A stretch of 64,000 nucleotides of DNA from Gimesia algae (GCF_007746795.1 NZ_CP036343.1:6949029-7013028); one strand, 5' to 3'; positions 25,412-34,753 are shown, numbered from the stretch's first letter. Notes: a model not told the origin generated them from the sequence alone. Numbers and translations are program-made.

Positions 25412-26647
25412 TCATCCCTGTTTCAAGTGGCCGTAGGCATATTGCGCGGAGGCGATGACAGACACGGTCTCATCTGACTGCAACAGTCGCTGCACTTCCG
25501 CTTCATCTTCCAGCGGAATAACAAACAGGTCTTCCACTTCATCACTGCTGACTTTGCTGAGCAGACAGATCAGCGCCCAGTCTCCCGTCAATGCCATCTG
25601 GGTCGCGGCCAGAAGATCTCCCGGCTGACTATCGCGCAGAGGCTTGATCGCATCCAGCGGTTCATGACAGCGGGACAAAATCTGCAGCCCTTCACCCAGC
25701 TCGGAGTCGATCTGTGTCAGCAGGACAATACGTCCATCTTGAGTCACCAGATTACGGGCGGTTTCCAGTACGCTGCCCAGTTGATTCCACTGATGGCCGG
25801 TGGGGCCATCCTCGACGGCTATAATTACCATCTCTGACTTGTATTCCGGCTCCAGTTTCCAGTACTCATCCAGTAACTGTTTGGCTTTTCTGAAAGTTGC
25901 TTCGAGGCTGCCAAATACAATTTCCGCTGTGGTCTGCCCACCGGCGGGGATGACCTGCAGACTGTACTGCAGCCCCAGCATCCAACCTATCTCGTCAATC
26001 AGCTGACGCAACGGACGACTTTCCGCAGGAGTCAGTTCGCGATGTGACTGTCCGCGGCTCTTGATAATCGCTTCCTGCGAGGAAAGACCCGGATAGATGG
26101 AACTGCCGCCACCTGCATAACCGATTAATGGATCAAAGCCGACTTTTTCAATTGGTAGAATGAAATCCGCTTCGAGCAGATGCCGCGACAGATAGATTCG
26201 TTCTCCCCCAGCCGAAGTTCCCAGGTAGCCGACTTCTTCTTTGGAGTCCGGATCATGGATCACCCATGATGCGTGTTCCTGCAGTTCGGAGGTCACTGCT
26301 GCTTTTAATTTTTCCTGCAGGGCATTCGATTCTGAACGTGTCTGCAGAATAGTCACATCACCGGCTTCGATTCCACAATCGCAAAAGTAGTCCCAGACCG
26401 CATTAATGATTTCGGCAGCAACTGGTGCCTGATAATCGACGGCAATCGTGATTTTATCCCCAGGTACAACCGCCAGATCCAGCGGGGGTAATTCCAGGGG
26501 ACTGTTTAATACCTGCGTCATCCGGGAAGCAACATTGTCGATGCCGGGAGGTGCCTGGTGATAATAGATCAGCCGCTCGGATGGAATTTCACATTGAAAT
26601 GTACCGTTAAAGCCATAATTTAATTCTATCTTGACCGTTTCCGTCAT
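25412..26647 (-). CDS. LarA-like (DUF2088) protein lacking apparent cofactor and catalytic residues
   Basis: 411 residues with the layout of nickel-pincer lactate racemase LarA: an N-terminal DUF2088 domain (VPGDKITIAVDYQAPV) and a conserved GYAGG-type loop. In LarA the loop reads H-x3-GYSGG-x-K, where the His and Lys are catalytic and cofactor-attached. Here it is DPLIGYAGGGSSIYPG, so Asp and Ser stand at those positions. The expected GTHR motif is ILQTRSES, also without His. The protein may therefore not carry the pincer cofactor or racemise lactate. The neighbouring, convergent gene is an oxidoreductase. Annotation as lactate racemase would be over-precise. Confidence 0.8.
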   Translation of the reverse strand: MTETVKIELNYGFNGTFQCEIPSERLIYYHQAPPGIDNVASRMTQVLNSPLELPPLDLAVVPGDKITIAVDYQAPVAAEIINAVWDYFCDCGIEAGDVTILQTRSESNALQEKLKAAVTSELQEHASWVIHDPDSKEEVGYLGTSAGGERIYLSRHLLEADFILPIEKVGFDPLIGYAGGGSSIYPGLSSQEAIIKSRGQSHRELTPAESRPLRQLIDEIGWMLGLQYSLQVIPAGGQTTAEIVFGSLEATFRKAKQLLDEYWKLEPEYKSEMVIIAVEDGPTGHQWNQLGSVLETARNLVTQDGRIVLLTQIDSELGEGLQILSRCHEPLDAIKPLRDSQPGDLLAATQMALTGDWALICLLSKVSSDEVEDLFVIPLEDEAEVQRLLQSDETVSVIASAQYAYGHLKQG

Positions 26648-26886
26648 CGAAGCTGTTTCATCCCGCTTGACTCGACTTAGTTTCGTACTGATTCAACTGA
26701 GAATCGTGTTTTTTACGAATTGGAGAGTTGAATTCCGTTAAAAGTGGACCAACACTGGAATGTTAGCGGTTTAGAGGTGATTTCTACAGGATATCTGATC
26801 ACAATATTAGAAAGTCACTGCAGATTGCAACGTAAGTTACATTCCGGTTTGAAGGATTTCGCCGGGTTCGCTACAGGAACGTCACC

Positions 26887-27474
26887 ATGACAGAAGACGA
26901 TCAATTAATGATTCGAATTCAAAGTGGCGAGCTGCGCGCGTTTGATGAACTGGTTGAAAAATATCAGGGCCCGCTGATTGGTTTTTTTTTCAGAAATACC
27001 CGGGACTCCCAGCTTTCAGAAGACCTGTCTCAAGAAACATTGCTGCGTGTTTATAACCAGTCGTGGGATTATCTGCCCCAGGGACGATTCCGGGGCTGGA
27101 TGTATCGGGTAGCCCGCAACCTGCTGATCGATAATATCCGACGCCAGTCACACGATGCGTTGATTAAAGCCTATACAGGTAAGCAGGCAGATGAAGATGA
27201 TTCACTCAATCGTCTGGCCTGTGAAGTCGTCTCGCCGGAAGAGAAGGCTAATATCAAAGAACTGGCGTTGATTGTCGATGGACTACTGGCAACGATCCCG
27301 GAAGATCAACGTTTAACATTTACACTGCATCATTATTCAGAACTGACACTGAATGAAGTCGCAGAGGTCATGGAAACGAATCTGGCCACAGCCAAGAGTC
27401 GACTTCGACTGGCCCGGGAAAAACTGCGAGAGAAATTAACACTGATGGGCGTTACAGGCCCTCAAAAAAATTGA
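26887..27474 (+). CDS. ECF-type sigma-70 family RNA polymerase sigma factor
   Basis: 195 residues with the two-domain ECF architecture. Region 2 is at residues 15-85 (AFDELVEKYQGPLIGFF, SQETLLRVYNQSWDYLP, GWMYRVARNLLIDNIRR). Region 4 is at about 130-190, with the HTH LTLNEVAEVMETNLATAKSR and R-L-R-L-A-R-E-K-L. The linker is acidic. ATG at 26887 has AGGAA upstream. No anti-sigma factor gene adjoins; the next gene is a PspA homologue 127 bases downstream on the same strand, so the sigma factor may act in envelope stress control of that gene, which is inference. Confidence 0.93.
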   Translation: MTEDDQLMIRIQSGELRAFDELVEKYQGPLIGFFFRNTRDSQLSEDLSQETLLRVYNQSWDYLPQGRFRGWMYRVARNLLIDNIRRQSHDALIKAYTGKQADEDDSLNRLACEVVSPEEKANIKELALIVDGLLATIPEDQRLTFTLHHYSELTLNEVAEVMETNLATAKSRLRLAREKLREKLTLMGVTGPQKN

Positions 27475-27601
27475 GTTACTGTTATAATAGAGAGAATTTC
27501 AAAAAGAATTGAACCCGATCGAAGCGATTTACGTTGACTCCCGCGGGCCAGCAAAATCGCTTTCTTTTCACTAACACCTGCAACAGTACGGAGTAGAGGG
27601 G

Positions 27602-28156
27602 ATGAGCTATTTCAGTCGGCTCACTGACATTGTTACCTGTAACTTGACTCACCTTCTTAATAATGCGGAAGATCCTGTAACGGAGATCGAACAGATTATT
27701 TCTGAGATGAAAGAAGGAATTGCAGGCGCGAATCGCAGTGTGAAAACAGCCTCTTCTAATGAACAGACGATTCAGCAGGAACTGTCTGATTATGAACGTC
27801 AGATTTTCCAGTGGAAAGAAGCAGCAAAAAATGCGCTGGCTCTGGGTGATGAAACAGAAGCACGAAACTCTCTGGTTCGCAAACAGGAAGTGGAAGATCT
27901 GAAAGCAGGCCTGGAACAGCAACATCAGGCCGCTGTCGCAACCTGCGAGCATTTGACCACGACCCTGCATGCCCTGGAAGCCAGATTAGCAGAAGCTCGA
28001 CGCAAGCAGCTGGAATTAACGGAACAAGCCGGACTTTCAGAAACATCGTCACAAAATCCCCCGCATGCCACCGATGCTGAATCTCCCATGACTCTCTCCC
28101 GCTCAGAACAGATCGATTCGGAACTGGCTGAATTAAAGCGGGAACTGGGCCAGTAG
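27602..28156 (+). CDS. PspA/IM30 family protein, short form
   Basis: 184 residues, shorter than classic PspA (about 220). The N-terminus is amphipathic (MSYFSRLTDIVTCNLTHLLN), then EDPVTEIEQIISEMKEGI as in the family, followed by a continuous Gln/Glu/Ala coiled coil to about residue 140. The tail is Ser/Pro-rich and ends in another short helix (SEQIDSELAELKRELGQ). PspA/Vipp1 proteins assemble on stressed inner membranes. It follows the ECF sigma gene on the same strand with a 127-base gap that contains a possible -10 TATAAT (27493 region), so it could be independently or sigma-dependently transcribed. The C-terminal truncation and tail suggest a divergent regulator. Confidence 0.87.
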   Translation: MSYFSRLTDIVTCNLTHLLNNAEDPVTEIEQIISEMKEGIAGANRSVKTASSNEQTIQQELSDYERQIFQWKEAAKNALALGDETEARNSLVRKQEVEDLKAGLEQQHQAAVATCEHLTTTLHALEARLAEARRKQLELTEQAGLSETSSQNPPHATDAESPMTLSRSEQIDSELAELKRELGQ

Positions 28157-28597
28157 CCGAGGGATCCGAGGTTGTCTGGCTCAAATTGACGAGCAGTGAA
28201 GCAGAATACGCTATAACCCGTGTAATCGATTTGTCTTAAGGAACCTTATCCTCAATCAATGTGAACATACGCTTTGTAGCCCGGATTGTTGCTTAAGAAT
28301 GGATCATTCAACAAGATGGTACTTGCAACCGATCAGTTCTAATTTAGAATTAAATAATAGATAACTGGATGATCGGGAAGTACTTCTTGATCCCAAGTTC
28401 CGGTTCGGATCAGAATTTCCGGAGAAGGCTCCGGCAGGGCTGATACGATTCAAAGAATCCGCAAGTTCTTCGCAAAGGCTTTTGTCTGACGGGTTTCAGA
28501 TTTGATATGACTGAAATTCTCCAGCCAATTGTCCGATGATGATTTACACACATCCTCAATTCCTAATTTACATCAATGATGTCGGAGTCGTGCCACC
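28157..28597. other. Intergenic leader of the acidic repeat gene, nothing recognised
   Basis: 441 bases without a supported gene. It is relatively AT-rich near 28330-28360. TCGGAG before the ATG at 28598 could serve as ribosome site. Confidence 0.4.
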
Positions 28598-30133
28598 ATG
28601 GCCAAAAAATATCTGAACCTCGAAGAAGCAGCCGCCGAGCTGGGCATGGAAAAAGAAGAATTGAACCGCATTCGAGAAGCGGGAGATATTCGTGGTTTTG
28701 CCGATAGAGGTGCCTGGAAATTTCGCATGGAAGATGTGGAAGAATTAGGACGTAGCCGCCAGGCAGATTCCGATCCTGCGATTCCCCTGTTCAACAATGA
28801 AGATCTGGAAGATGACGACCTGTTCGATTCTGCCATTCTCGACGACGATGGTCTGACTCTGGAATCAGACAGTGTCATTGATGAAGATGAAGTGGGCGAA
28901 CAGGCAACTGTAATCCGTGGCAGCGTGCACGATGACGATGATGAACCAGTCGAACTCAGCAGTTCCGATAGTGATGTACGACTCGTGGTCGACGATGGTG
29001 ACGATCTGCAGCTGGACAGTGAGCCGGAACTGGTTGCGGTTGGCGAAGATTCTGACAGTGATGTGCGCCTGACTGAAGATTCCAGTATTGACCTGGGCAG
29101 CGACAGTGATGTCAAACTGGTTAACACCGACTCGGAACCGGACTTTGAAATCCTGGATCTGGATACAGGCAGTGACAGTGATGTCAAACTCGTCGCTGAC
29201 GACTCCAGCCCGATGGGCAGTGAAAGCGATGTCGCTCTGATTGGTGAAGACTTTGATCTGGGCAGCGACAGTGATGTGGCCTTAGTATCTGACGATAGCG
29301 ATGAATCATCAATCCTCGCAGAAGACAGCGGACTTTCCCTGGCCGAAGACAGCGGCATCTCATTGGCATCCGACAGCGGTATTTCTCTGGCAGGCCCACT
29401 GGACAGCGGCATCTCTCTGGAATCGGCTGATGAAAGTGGGATTTCCCTCGTCGGTGACGACGCCAGCGGGCTTTCACTGCAAGATGATGATACTGGCAGT
29501 GATATTTCCATCACTGCAGACAGTGGTATCTCACTCGAACCATTTGACGTGGAAGACGCCGATCAAACTTCTCCCATGGTGTCTGCCGGCGCAGGAAAAG
29601 ATGCGACCATGGAAATTCCAGCGCTGGACGATGACGAAGATTTCGCCGACAGCAGCTTTGACCTGGAAGACACTAATTCCGACACCAGCGTTCTGATGCT
29701 GAATGAAGACGGCGATACCGGTGGTTCTTCAGGCTCTGTGATACTGGATTCAGATGATGATGAAGGTGAGTCGGCGATTTTTGATGACGATGAGTTTGCC
29801 AGTGATGATGGCATGTCAGACGTCTTCGATGATGAAGATGACTTCGACGATATCTATGATGCGGACGACGATGATTTCGATGACTCCTTCCAGAGTGGTG
29901 AAAGCCATGCCGAGTTTGTCGCTCCTGCTTCCTTTGCAGGTGGACGAGGCGCTGCGATGGCGGCCCCCGAAGCGGAATGGGGAGTGGGGACATTCGTGGC
30001 ATTAGGTATCTCAACACTGTTAATGAGCATCTGCGGCGTGATGATGTACGATCTCATCCGCACAATGTGGCATTATGATGATCCTTCTGCTGTCAGTTCA
30101 TCCTTGCTGGATATGGTCCGCGGACTGTTTTAA
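28598..30133 (+). CDS. HTH-domain protein with acidic SDSDV/DSGISL repeats and C-terminal membrane anchor
   Basis: 511 residues in four parts. Residues 1-50 are an excisionase/MerR-like helix-turn-helix (YLNLEEAAAELGMEKEEL then GDIRGFADRGAWKFRMEDVE). Residues 60-120 are highly acidic. Residues 120-230 carry six SDSDV-x-L-V type repeats (near 123, 152, 168, 192, 208 and 223), and residues 243-313 carry seven DSGISL-type repeats. Then comes an Asp-rich stretch (about 345-430). A hydrophobic helix at about 464-484 (FVALGISTLLMSICGVMMYD) puts a short tail on the other side. The HTH suggests a cytosolic N-terminus tethered to the membrane. The repeats have no known function; phosphoacceptor or calcium-binding roles are guesses. 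I do not recognise a characterised homologue. Confidence 0.85.
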   Translation: MAKKYLNLEEAAAELGMEKEELNRIREAGDIRGFADRGAWKFRMEDVEELGRSRQADSDPAIPLFNNEDLEDDDLFDSAILDDDGLTLESDSVIDEDEVGEQATVIRGSVHDDDDEPVELSSSDSDVRLVVDDGDDLQLDSEPELVAVGEDSDSDVRLTEDSSIDLGSDSDVKLVNTDSEPDFEILDLDTGSDSDVKLVADDSSPMGSESDVALIGEDFDLGSDSDVALVSDDSDESSILAEDSGLSLAEDSGISLASDSGISLAGPLDSGISLESADESGISLVGDDASGLSLQDDDTGSDISITADSGISLEPFDVEDADQTSPMVSAGAGKDATMEIPALDDDEDFADSSFDLEDTNSDTSVLMLNEDGDTGGSSGSVILDSDDDEGESAIFDDDEFASDDGMSDVFDDEDDFDDIYDADDDDFDDSFQSGESHAEFVAPASFAGGRGAAMAAPEAEWGVGTFVALGISTLLMSICGVMMYDLIRTMWHYDDPSAVSSSLLDMVRGLF

Positions 30134-30351
30134 ACAACGTCTGCTGTCAATCATTCCAGCTTGAGCTCAGTTGTTTCTCATATCAATCTCCTGCGCTGAT
30201 ATTCTGAACGCTCAGTAACAGCAGACAGTTTTTTTCTGCTTCTCACCAGATGTTAACGCTGTGGTCGGGACTCAGGCGGATCAGGTTTCTATAATGGAAA
30301 CCATAACGTGATACCCGCCCTGACCACACTGCTTTGAACTGGTGAAAGATT

Positions 30352-31410
30352 ATGTATCAGAAATCCCTGTGTCTCCTCGTTCTGCTCACTCTCGTTATTT
30401 CATCCCCCCTGCAGGCGGCTGAGCGTACGCTGCGCTATCGCGATCGCAAACCTCAGGAATACAAGCTGACGGCCCGCGCCAGCAAAATCGACCCCCGCAC
30501 GAAAGAACATCCGGAGATCGATTATGTCTTCGAAGCGAAAGGTAAGCCACAGGACGTGGAACATGCTGTGGTAGATACCCGCGTCAAACCACGCGGCAAA
30601 CTGGTAATCTGGCTGATGGGTTACAACAGCCAGCTGTTTGACCGGCTCTCCAGCTACGGCCTGCATGCCATTCAGGTACATTACGCCAACCGCTGGTTCT
30701 CCAAAGTCTGTCGCGAAAATCCCGTCGGCGAAACCTGTCGTGGTAATGTCCGTCTGGAAGCAGCAACCGGTGAAGATTACAGCGACCAGGTTTCGATCCC
30801 CCACCCAGATGGCATGAAAGAACGGGCATTACAGTTTGTGAAATGGCTGGCAAAAGAAAACCCGCAGGGTCAGTGGAATTATTACCTGACTCCGGATGGG
30901 AAAGATCTTCGCTGGGAAGATGTGATCATGGCAGGCAGCTCGCACGGTTCCACAACGGCGGCCCGGTTTGCAAAACATCAGAAGGTCAGTCGCGTGGTCA
31001 TGTTCTGTGGCCCGCGCGATCAACTGCAGAACTGGCAGATGCTGCCTTCCGCGACTCCCACGAACCGCTACTTCGGTTTTTCGCATGTTCTGGATGGCGG
31101 CTGGACTGCCGACCATTACTGCCGCTCCTGGGAATTGATTGGCTTGAATGAATTTGGCCCGATCGTGAATGTAGACAAGGCAAAGCCGCCCTATGGAAAT
31201 ACCCGGCGTCTGATTACCGACTTCGATGTGAAAAACAATACCCGTCGCGCCCATTCCTCTGTGGTCCCTGGGGGCAATGCAGGGAAGAACGCGAAAGGCC
31301 AGTACATTCATGAAGCAGTCTGGCGTTACCTGTTTACCGAACCGGTTGACAAAGTAGGAAAGCCAGTGCCCCTGGATCCTGGCTGCGAGAAAAATCAACG
31401 AGACAGCTGA
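30352..31410 (+). CDS. Secreted alpha/beta-hydrolase-like protein
   Basis: 352 residues with a Sec signal peptide (residues 1-23, ending PLQA). The centre has a beta-strand then GSSHGSTTAARFAKH, a nucleophile-elbow pattern G-x-S-x-G (Ser at about 200) preceded by WEDVIMA. Upstream, GKLVIWLMGYNSQLFDRL looks like the first strand and oxyanion region. Late residues supply an Asp (TDFDVKNN) and His (RRAHSSVVPGG) that could complete a triad. The family (resembling the uncharacterised BPSS1187-type proteins) has no established substrate. It is a monocistronic gene between the repeat protein and a methyltransferase of opposite orientation. Confidence 0.72.
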   Translation: MYQKSLCLLVLLTLVISSPLQAAERTLRYRDRKPQEYKLTARASKIDPRTKEHPEIDYVFEAKGKPQDVEHAVVDTRVKPRGKLVIWLMGYNSQLFDRLSSYGLHAIQVHYANRWFSKVCRENPVGETCRGNVRLEAATGEDYSDQVSIPHPDGMKERALQFVKWLAKENPQGQWNYYLTPDGKDLRWEDVIMAGSSHGSTTAARFAKHQKVSRVVMFCGPRDQLQNWQMLPSATPTNRYFGFSHVLDGGWTADHYCRSWELIGLNEFGPIVNVDKAKPPYGNTRRLITDFDVKNNTRRAHSSVVPGGNAGKNAKGQYIHEAVWRYLFTEPVDKVGKPVPLDPGCEKNQRDS

Positions 31411-31470
31411 TGTGTGAAGAAAACCGGATCTTCTGCAGTACCTCATTTTTTTGATGGTTGAATCATTAAG

Positions 31471-32295
31471 TCAGGCAAAAGGGAGTCGCCCCCAGACCTG
31501 GATGACACGGGGGACTCCGGATAATGTTTTGGGGTCTGCGGCATAGTCATAGAGTTGTCTGACAATCTCATCGATCTCCCCTGGAGTAGCGAGCCCGTCT
31601 TCGAGAATCGCGTCAGCGATGTTTTCCATGGTGAGGCCATTCAGCTGTTTGACTTCACCATGCATTCCCGTGGGCTGAACGACGGAGACATTCATGTCCT
31701 GTAAACCACAATCCCTCAATATGGAAGGTAGCCGTTGCCCGATGTTCGGGTCGCCGCCTCTGTGACGAACGACGGTGTTGTACAAATCAAAGAACTTTTG
31801 AAAAGCGGGACTCTCCGGGTAGTTGAATGAACCGCTGAAGTCGATGTCTTCCAGAACCAGGTAACCGGTGGGACGCAGTTGTTTCAGAAATGATCTGACT
31901 GCGGAAACCGGATCCTTAAGGTGGGTGAGCAGAAATCGGGAGTAAACCAGATCGTACTCCGGCACCGTTGGAATCTCGCGGGCATCCGAGAGACGGAATT
32001 CAATATTCGTGAGCCCCTGCTCTGCTGCTTCCTGGCGGGCGATCGACAGTTTGGTCTCATCAATATCGACGCCAACCACTTTTCCCGCCGGTGCCACGCG
32101 GCGGGCCAGTTCGCGAGAGACATCACCACCGCCACAGCCCACATCCAGACAGGCCATCCCTTCAGTCAGATTGACCTGATCAATCAGTCTTGCAGTACTC
32201 TCCTGCATGACACGCCCCAGCACGCGAAGGCGCTCCCGCCCCTCGACGCCGCCGCGGATAACATATTGAGTTTTTCTGTTCATAAGCTCACGCAT
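31471..32295 (-). CDS. Class I SAM-dependent methyltransferase
   Basis: 274 residues. The SAM-binding loop is ACLDVGCGGGDVSRELARRV at about residues 48-67, followed by the acidic VVGVDIDETKL that binds the ribose hydroxyls, then FRLSDAREIP and LVYSRFLLTHLKDP. This is the classic Rossmann methyltransferase core (Methyltransf_25/11 type); the C-terminal part has LEDIDFSGSFN and a small helical lid. The substrate is unknown. ATG at 32295; an internal ATG at 32283 (MNRKTQYVI) is a possible alternative start. It is a single gene, convergent with the hydrolase-like gene. Confidence 0.92.
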   Translation of the reverse strand: MRELMNRKTQYVIRGGVEGRERLRVLGRVMQESTARLIDQVNLTEGMACLDVGCGGGDVSRELARRVAPAGKVVGVDIDETKLSIARQEAAEQGLTNIEFRLSDAREIPTVPEYDLVYSRFLLTHLKDPVSAVRSFLKQLRPTGYLVLEDIDFSGSFNYPESPAFQKFFDLYNTVVRHRGGDPNIGQRLPSILRDCGLQDMNVSVVQPTGMHGEVKQLNGLTMENIADAILEDGLATPGEIDEIVRQLYDYAADPKTLSGVPRVIQVWGRLPFA

Positions 32296-32735
32296 GAATT
32301 ATCTTTTCTCATTATCGCAACCTGAATTGATGTAACTTTCCTCCCTCCAAGCAGGTAACGTTGAACTCTCAACAAATTCACGTATTATTACTCGATTGGA
32401 ATTCATATTTTCAATAAAAAAATAGTCACACTCGCCCCGTTAAGTTTCCAGCCAGATCCACCATCTTAAATTCTCTATCTCATTGCCTGCTTCTGAGCTG
32501 AACCGACGCTCAAACACCCCACAATCTCACTCCGCATTTTCATATAGCCAACACAGTATTTTACAAAACTGAAAACACACTGCCCTCTTTCGATACGCGT
32601 AACTTTATCAAAATGTTAAATAAAGCTGGAAATTTGAAAATATTCTGTAGTCTGCCCCCGATTACTGGAATCTAGTTAGCAGGGGATCTGTATTACAGTG
32701 TTTCTACGCGCATCCAATCAGAACTGATTTATCTG
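32296..32735. other. Divergent intergenic region upstream of the sigma-factor module
   Basis: 440 AT-rich bases between the methyltransferase and the sigma factor. It should carry both promoters. No strong structure or supported gene is visible. Confidence 0.4.
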
Positions 32736-33263
32736 ATGAACGAAGTCATTTTGAACAATGAATTTTTCCAACAGTTGCTTAAGCATCAGGGGCAGCTGCA
32801 TGCCTATGTGCTTTCTCTGGTTGGAAACACGTCCGATGCCCACGATTTACTACAAGACGTGAATCAATGTCTGCTGGAGAAACAAAGCAGCTTTACGCTG
32901 GGTACGAACTTCCTGGCCTGGTCACGAAAGGTAGCTTTCTTCAAGATTCAGTCATACTGGCGCGATCAGAGCCGAAACCATATACTATACGTCGATGAGC
33001 TGCTTAACAGCTTGTCAGAAACCATCGAATGCATGCCTGATTTATATAACGAACAGATAGAAGCACTCAAAACGTGTATTACCCACTTACCGTCAGACAA
33101 ACAGATACTCATGCAGCAACGATACGGACAGTTTCTGCCTCTGAAACAGATTGCTGAATACTGGGGAAAATCTGAAAAAGCGTTAGGCGTGATGCTGCTG
33201 CGTGTCAGACTGCGGCTGCAGGATTGCATCCAGAAATCCATCGCAGCGAGGTCCCGCATCTGA
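32736..33263 (+). CDS. Sigma-70 family factor of the Rhodopirellula/Verrucomicrobium type
   Basis: 175 residues. Region 2 has QLLKHQGQLHAYVLSLVGN, SDAHDLLQDVNQCLLEK and FLAWSRKVAFFKIQSYWRD. Region 4 holds the HTH LPLKQIAEYWGKSEKALGVM and LLRVRLRLQDCIQ. This fits the ECF-like sigma subfamily known from Rhodopirellula and Verrucomicrobium, typically paired with a FecR-domain protein. Its stop (TGA) overlaps the start of the FecR gene by one base, so translation is coupled. The pair, with the following DUF1559 and lipoprotein genes, forms a module. Target promoters are unknown. Confidence 0.9.
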   Translation: MNEVILNNEFFQQLLKHQGQLHAYVLSLVGNTSDAHDLLQDVNQCLLEKQSSFTLGTNFLAWSRKVAFFKIQSYWRDQSRNHILYVDELLNSLSETIECMPDLYNEQIEALKTCITHLPSDKQILMQQRYGQFLPLKQIAEYWGKSEKALGVMLLRVRLRLQDCIQKSIAARSRI

Positions 33264-34567
33264 TGATTAGAGAAAATTCAACCAGCTGGGAAGACCCACT
33301 CCCGAAACTGGTGGCCCTGTATTTCGATAACCAATTGAATGAACGCGAATTGAAGCAGTTGCAAACCCGGTTAAAGAGCGATCCGGAAGCACGCATCTTC
33401 TTTGTTCAGTTTTCTACCCTGCAGACTCAACTGGAATGGATCCATACCGACTCATCCTCCCCGCAGGAGATGACACACTTACCAGGGTCGATCTATTCCA
33501 GAAAAAAGAACTGGAATCTCATTCTATATGTCACTTGCTGTGTCTGTCTGGTTCTGGGGGGCCTGTTCTCCATGCACCTGATGACACCCGTTGCCCACGT
33601 ATTTCCGGAACCCGGCAGTGTTTGGAGTTCTGGCAATATCACGACGGAAGAAAAATTGCTGCCCGGTTCTCGCAGGCATTTGTTAAGAGGGGCGATCGAA
33701 ATTCGCTTCACTTCGGGATCAGTTGTGAATCTGAAGGCTCCCGCGCAGTTTACCACTCACAACTCAAATGAAATCTTCCTGCAAGCAGGAAAGCTGGTAG
33801 CTGATGTCCCGGAATCAGGTCACGGGTTTACTGTGGAAACGCAGACGGGAAAGATTATTGACCTGGGTACTTCGTTCTCCGTAAATGTCGGTGCTGAACT
33901 GAACACGGAAATCAATGTCTATCGCGGCAAAGTCCAGGCCGCAAGTTCCAAAGAGACAGAACCGCCTCGTGAAATCCTGGCAAATGAAGCGGTTCAGATC
34001 GACTCGGTTACGAATTTGATTCAACCCCGGGATTATACCAGCAGTGATTTTATCCCACTCATTTCGCGAGATTATGCGGTAGATCAATTTTCTGATAATG
34101 TCATTTTTCAGGAACAACTGCCCGATCAGATTGCGCAGGGCGAATTCCAGGTACTCGAACGGGACGGAACGATTTTTCTGTTCCCAGAAAAACGCGATAT
34201 TCTGCTCTCGGAGAATTTGCCGGTCTCAATTAGTCAACCGGGCGACTACCGGGCAGAAGAGCAGATTGAAAAAGAAACCGATTTTGTCTCGCGAGGCATG
34301 AAAGTGGATTGCTATCGGATTTACTACGATCCCGCCAGCAACCATCGTGAAATGATTCGTGCTGAAGGAGTGGTTCATTTTAATCAGCCCATACTTGGTT
34401 TGATCACGACAAAGACACGCCTGCTTGAGACAGACTCTGTCTTGAACCCGCTGTGTGCCGGTGGCAATTGCCCCCCCCATTCAACATCAGGAAGTCGAAG
34501 CCCGGGTCGAAGAAGATGGCACGCATCAGGACATATTGAGTCTGTCAGAAGATCGCAAAACACTTAA
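33263..34567 (+). CDS. FecR-domain membrane protein (sigma-factor partner), frameshifted at C8 run
   Basis: As read, 434 residues from ATG 33263, which overlaps the sigma stop as TGATG. Residues 1-80 are cytosolic with a probable zinc-free anti-sigma-like helix (LVALYFDNQLNERELKQL). A membrane helix is at about 84-106. The FecR domain covers about 130-230 (GAIEIRFTSGSVVNLKAP, GKLVADVPESGHGF, TGKIIDLGTSFSVNV). At 34471-34478 a run of eight C moves the frame and the last 35 residues are Arg/Ser nonsense. With seven C the frame continues to a stop at 34629-34631 and gives a coherent end (EDRKTLKFILQTGTKYVDEF). Either a real mutation or a sequencing error. Confidence 0.88.
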   Translation: MIRENSTSWEDPLPKLVALYFDNQLNERELKQLQTRLKSDPEARIFFVQFSTLQTQLEWIHTDSSSPQEMTHLPGSIYSRKKNWNLILYVTCCVCLVLGGLFSMHLMTPVAHVFPEPGSVWSSGNITTEEKLLPGSRRHLLRGAIEIRFTSGSVVNLKAPAQFTTHNSNEIFLQAGKLVADVPESGHGFTVETQTGKIIDLGTSFSVNVGAELNTEINVYRGKVQAASSKETEPPREILANEAVQIDSVTNLIQPRDYTSSDFIPLISRDYAVDQFSDNVIFQEQLPDQIAQGEFQVLERDGTIFLFPEKRDILLSENLPVSISQPGDYRAEEQIEKETDFVSRGMKVDCYRIYYDPASNHREMIRAEGVVHFNQPILGLITTKTRLLETDSVLNPLCAGGNCPPHSTSGSRSPGRRRWHASGHIESVRRSQNT

Positions 34568-34753
34568 ATTTATTTTACAAACGGGAACCAAATATGTTGA
34601 CGAATTTCGTGTTCTGGTTGCCAGCCCCTGATTTTATTCAGCAAACGTAACATTTTTTTATCGCTGAAGCTCATTGTTCACACGCTGCATCTGAAAGAGT
34701 GTTGTGTGTCATAAATTAGTCATTATCTATTGTTTATTCACAAGGAGACACTT

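Noticed and set aside
28573-29514. 313-codon Ser-rich minus-strand frame in the acidic repeat gene
   Set aside because: Antisense of regular Asp/Ser codons gives Ser/Leu-rich frames automatically; the plus strand has HTH and membrane helix evidence.
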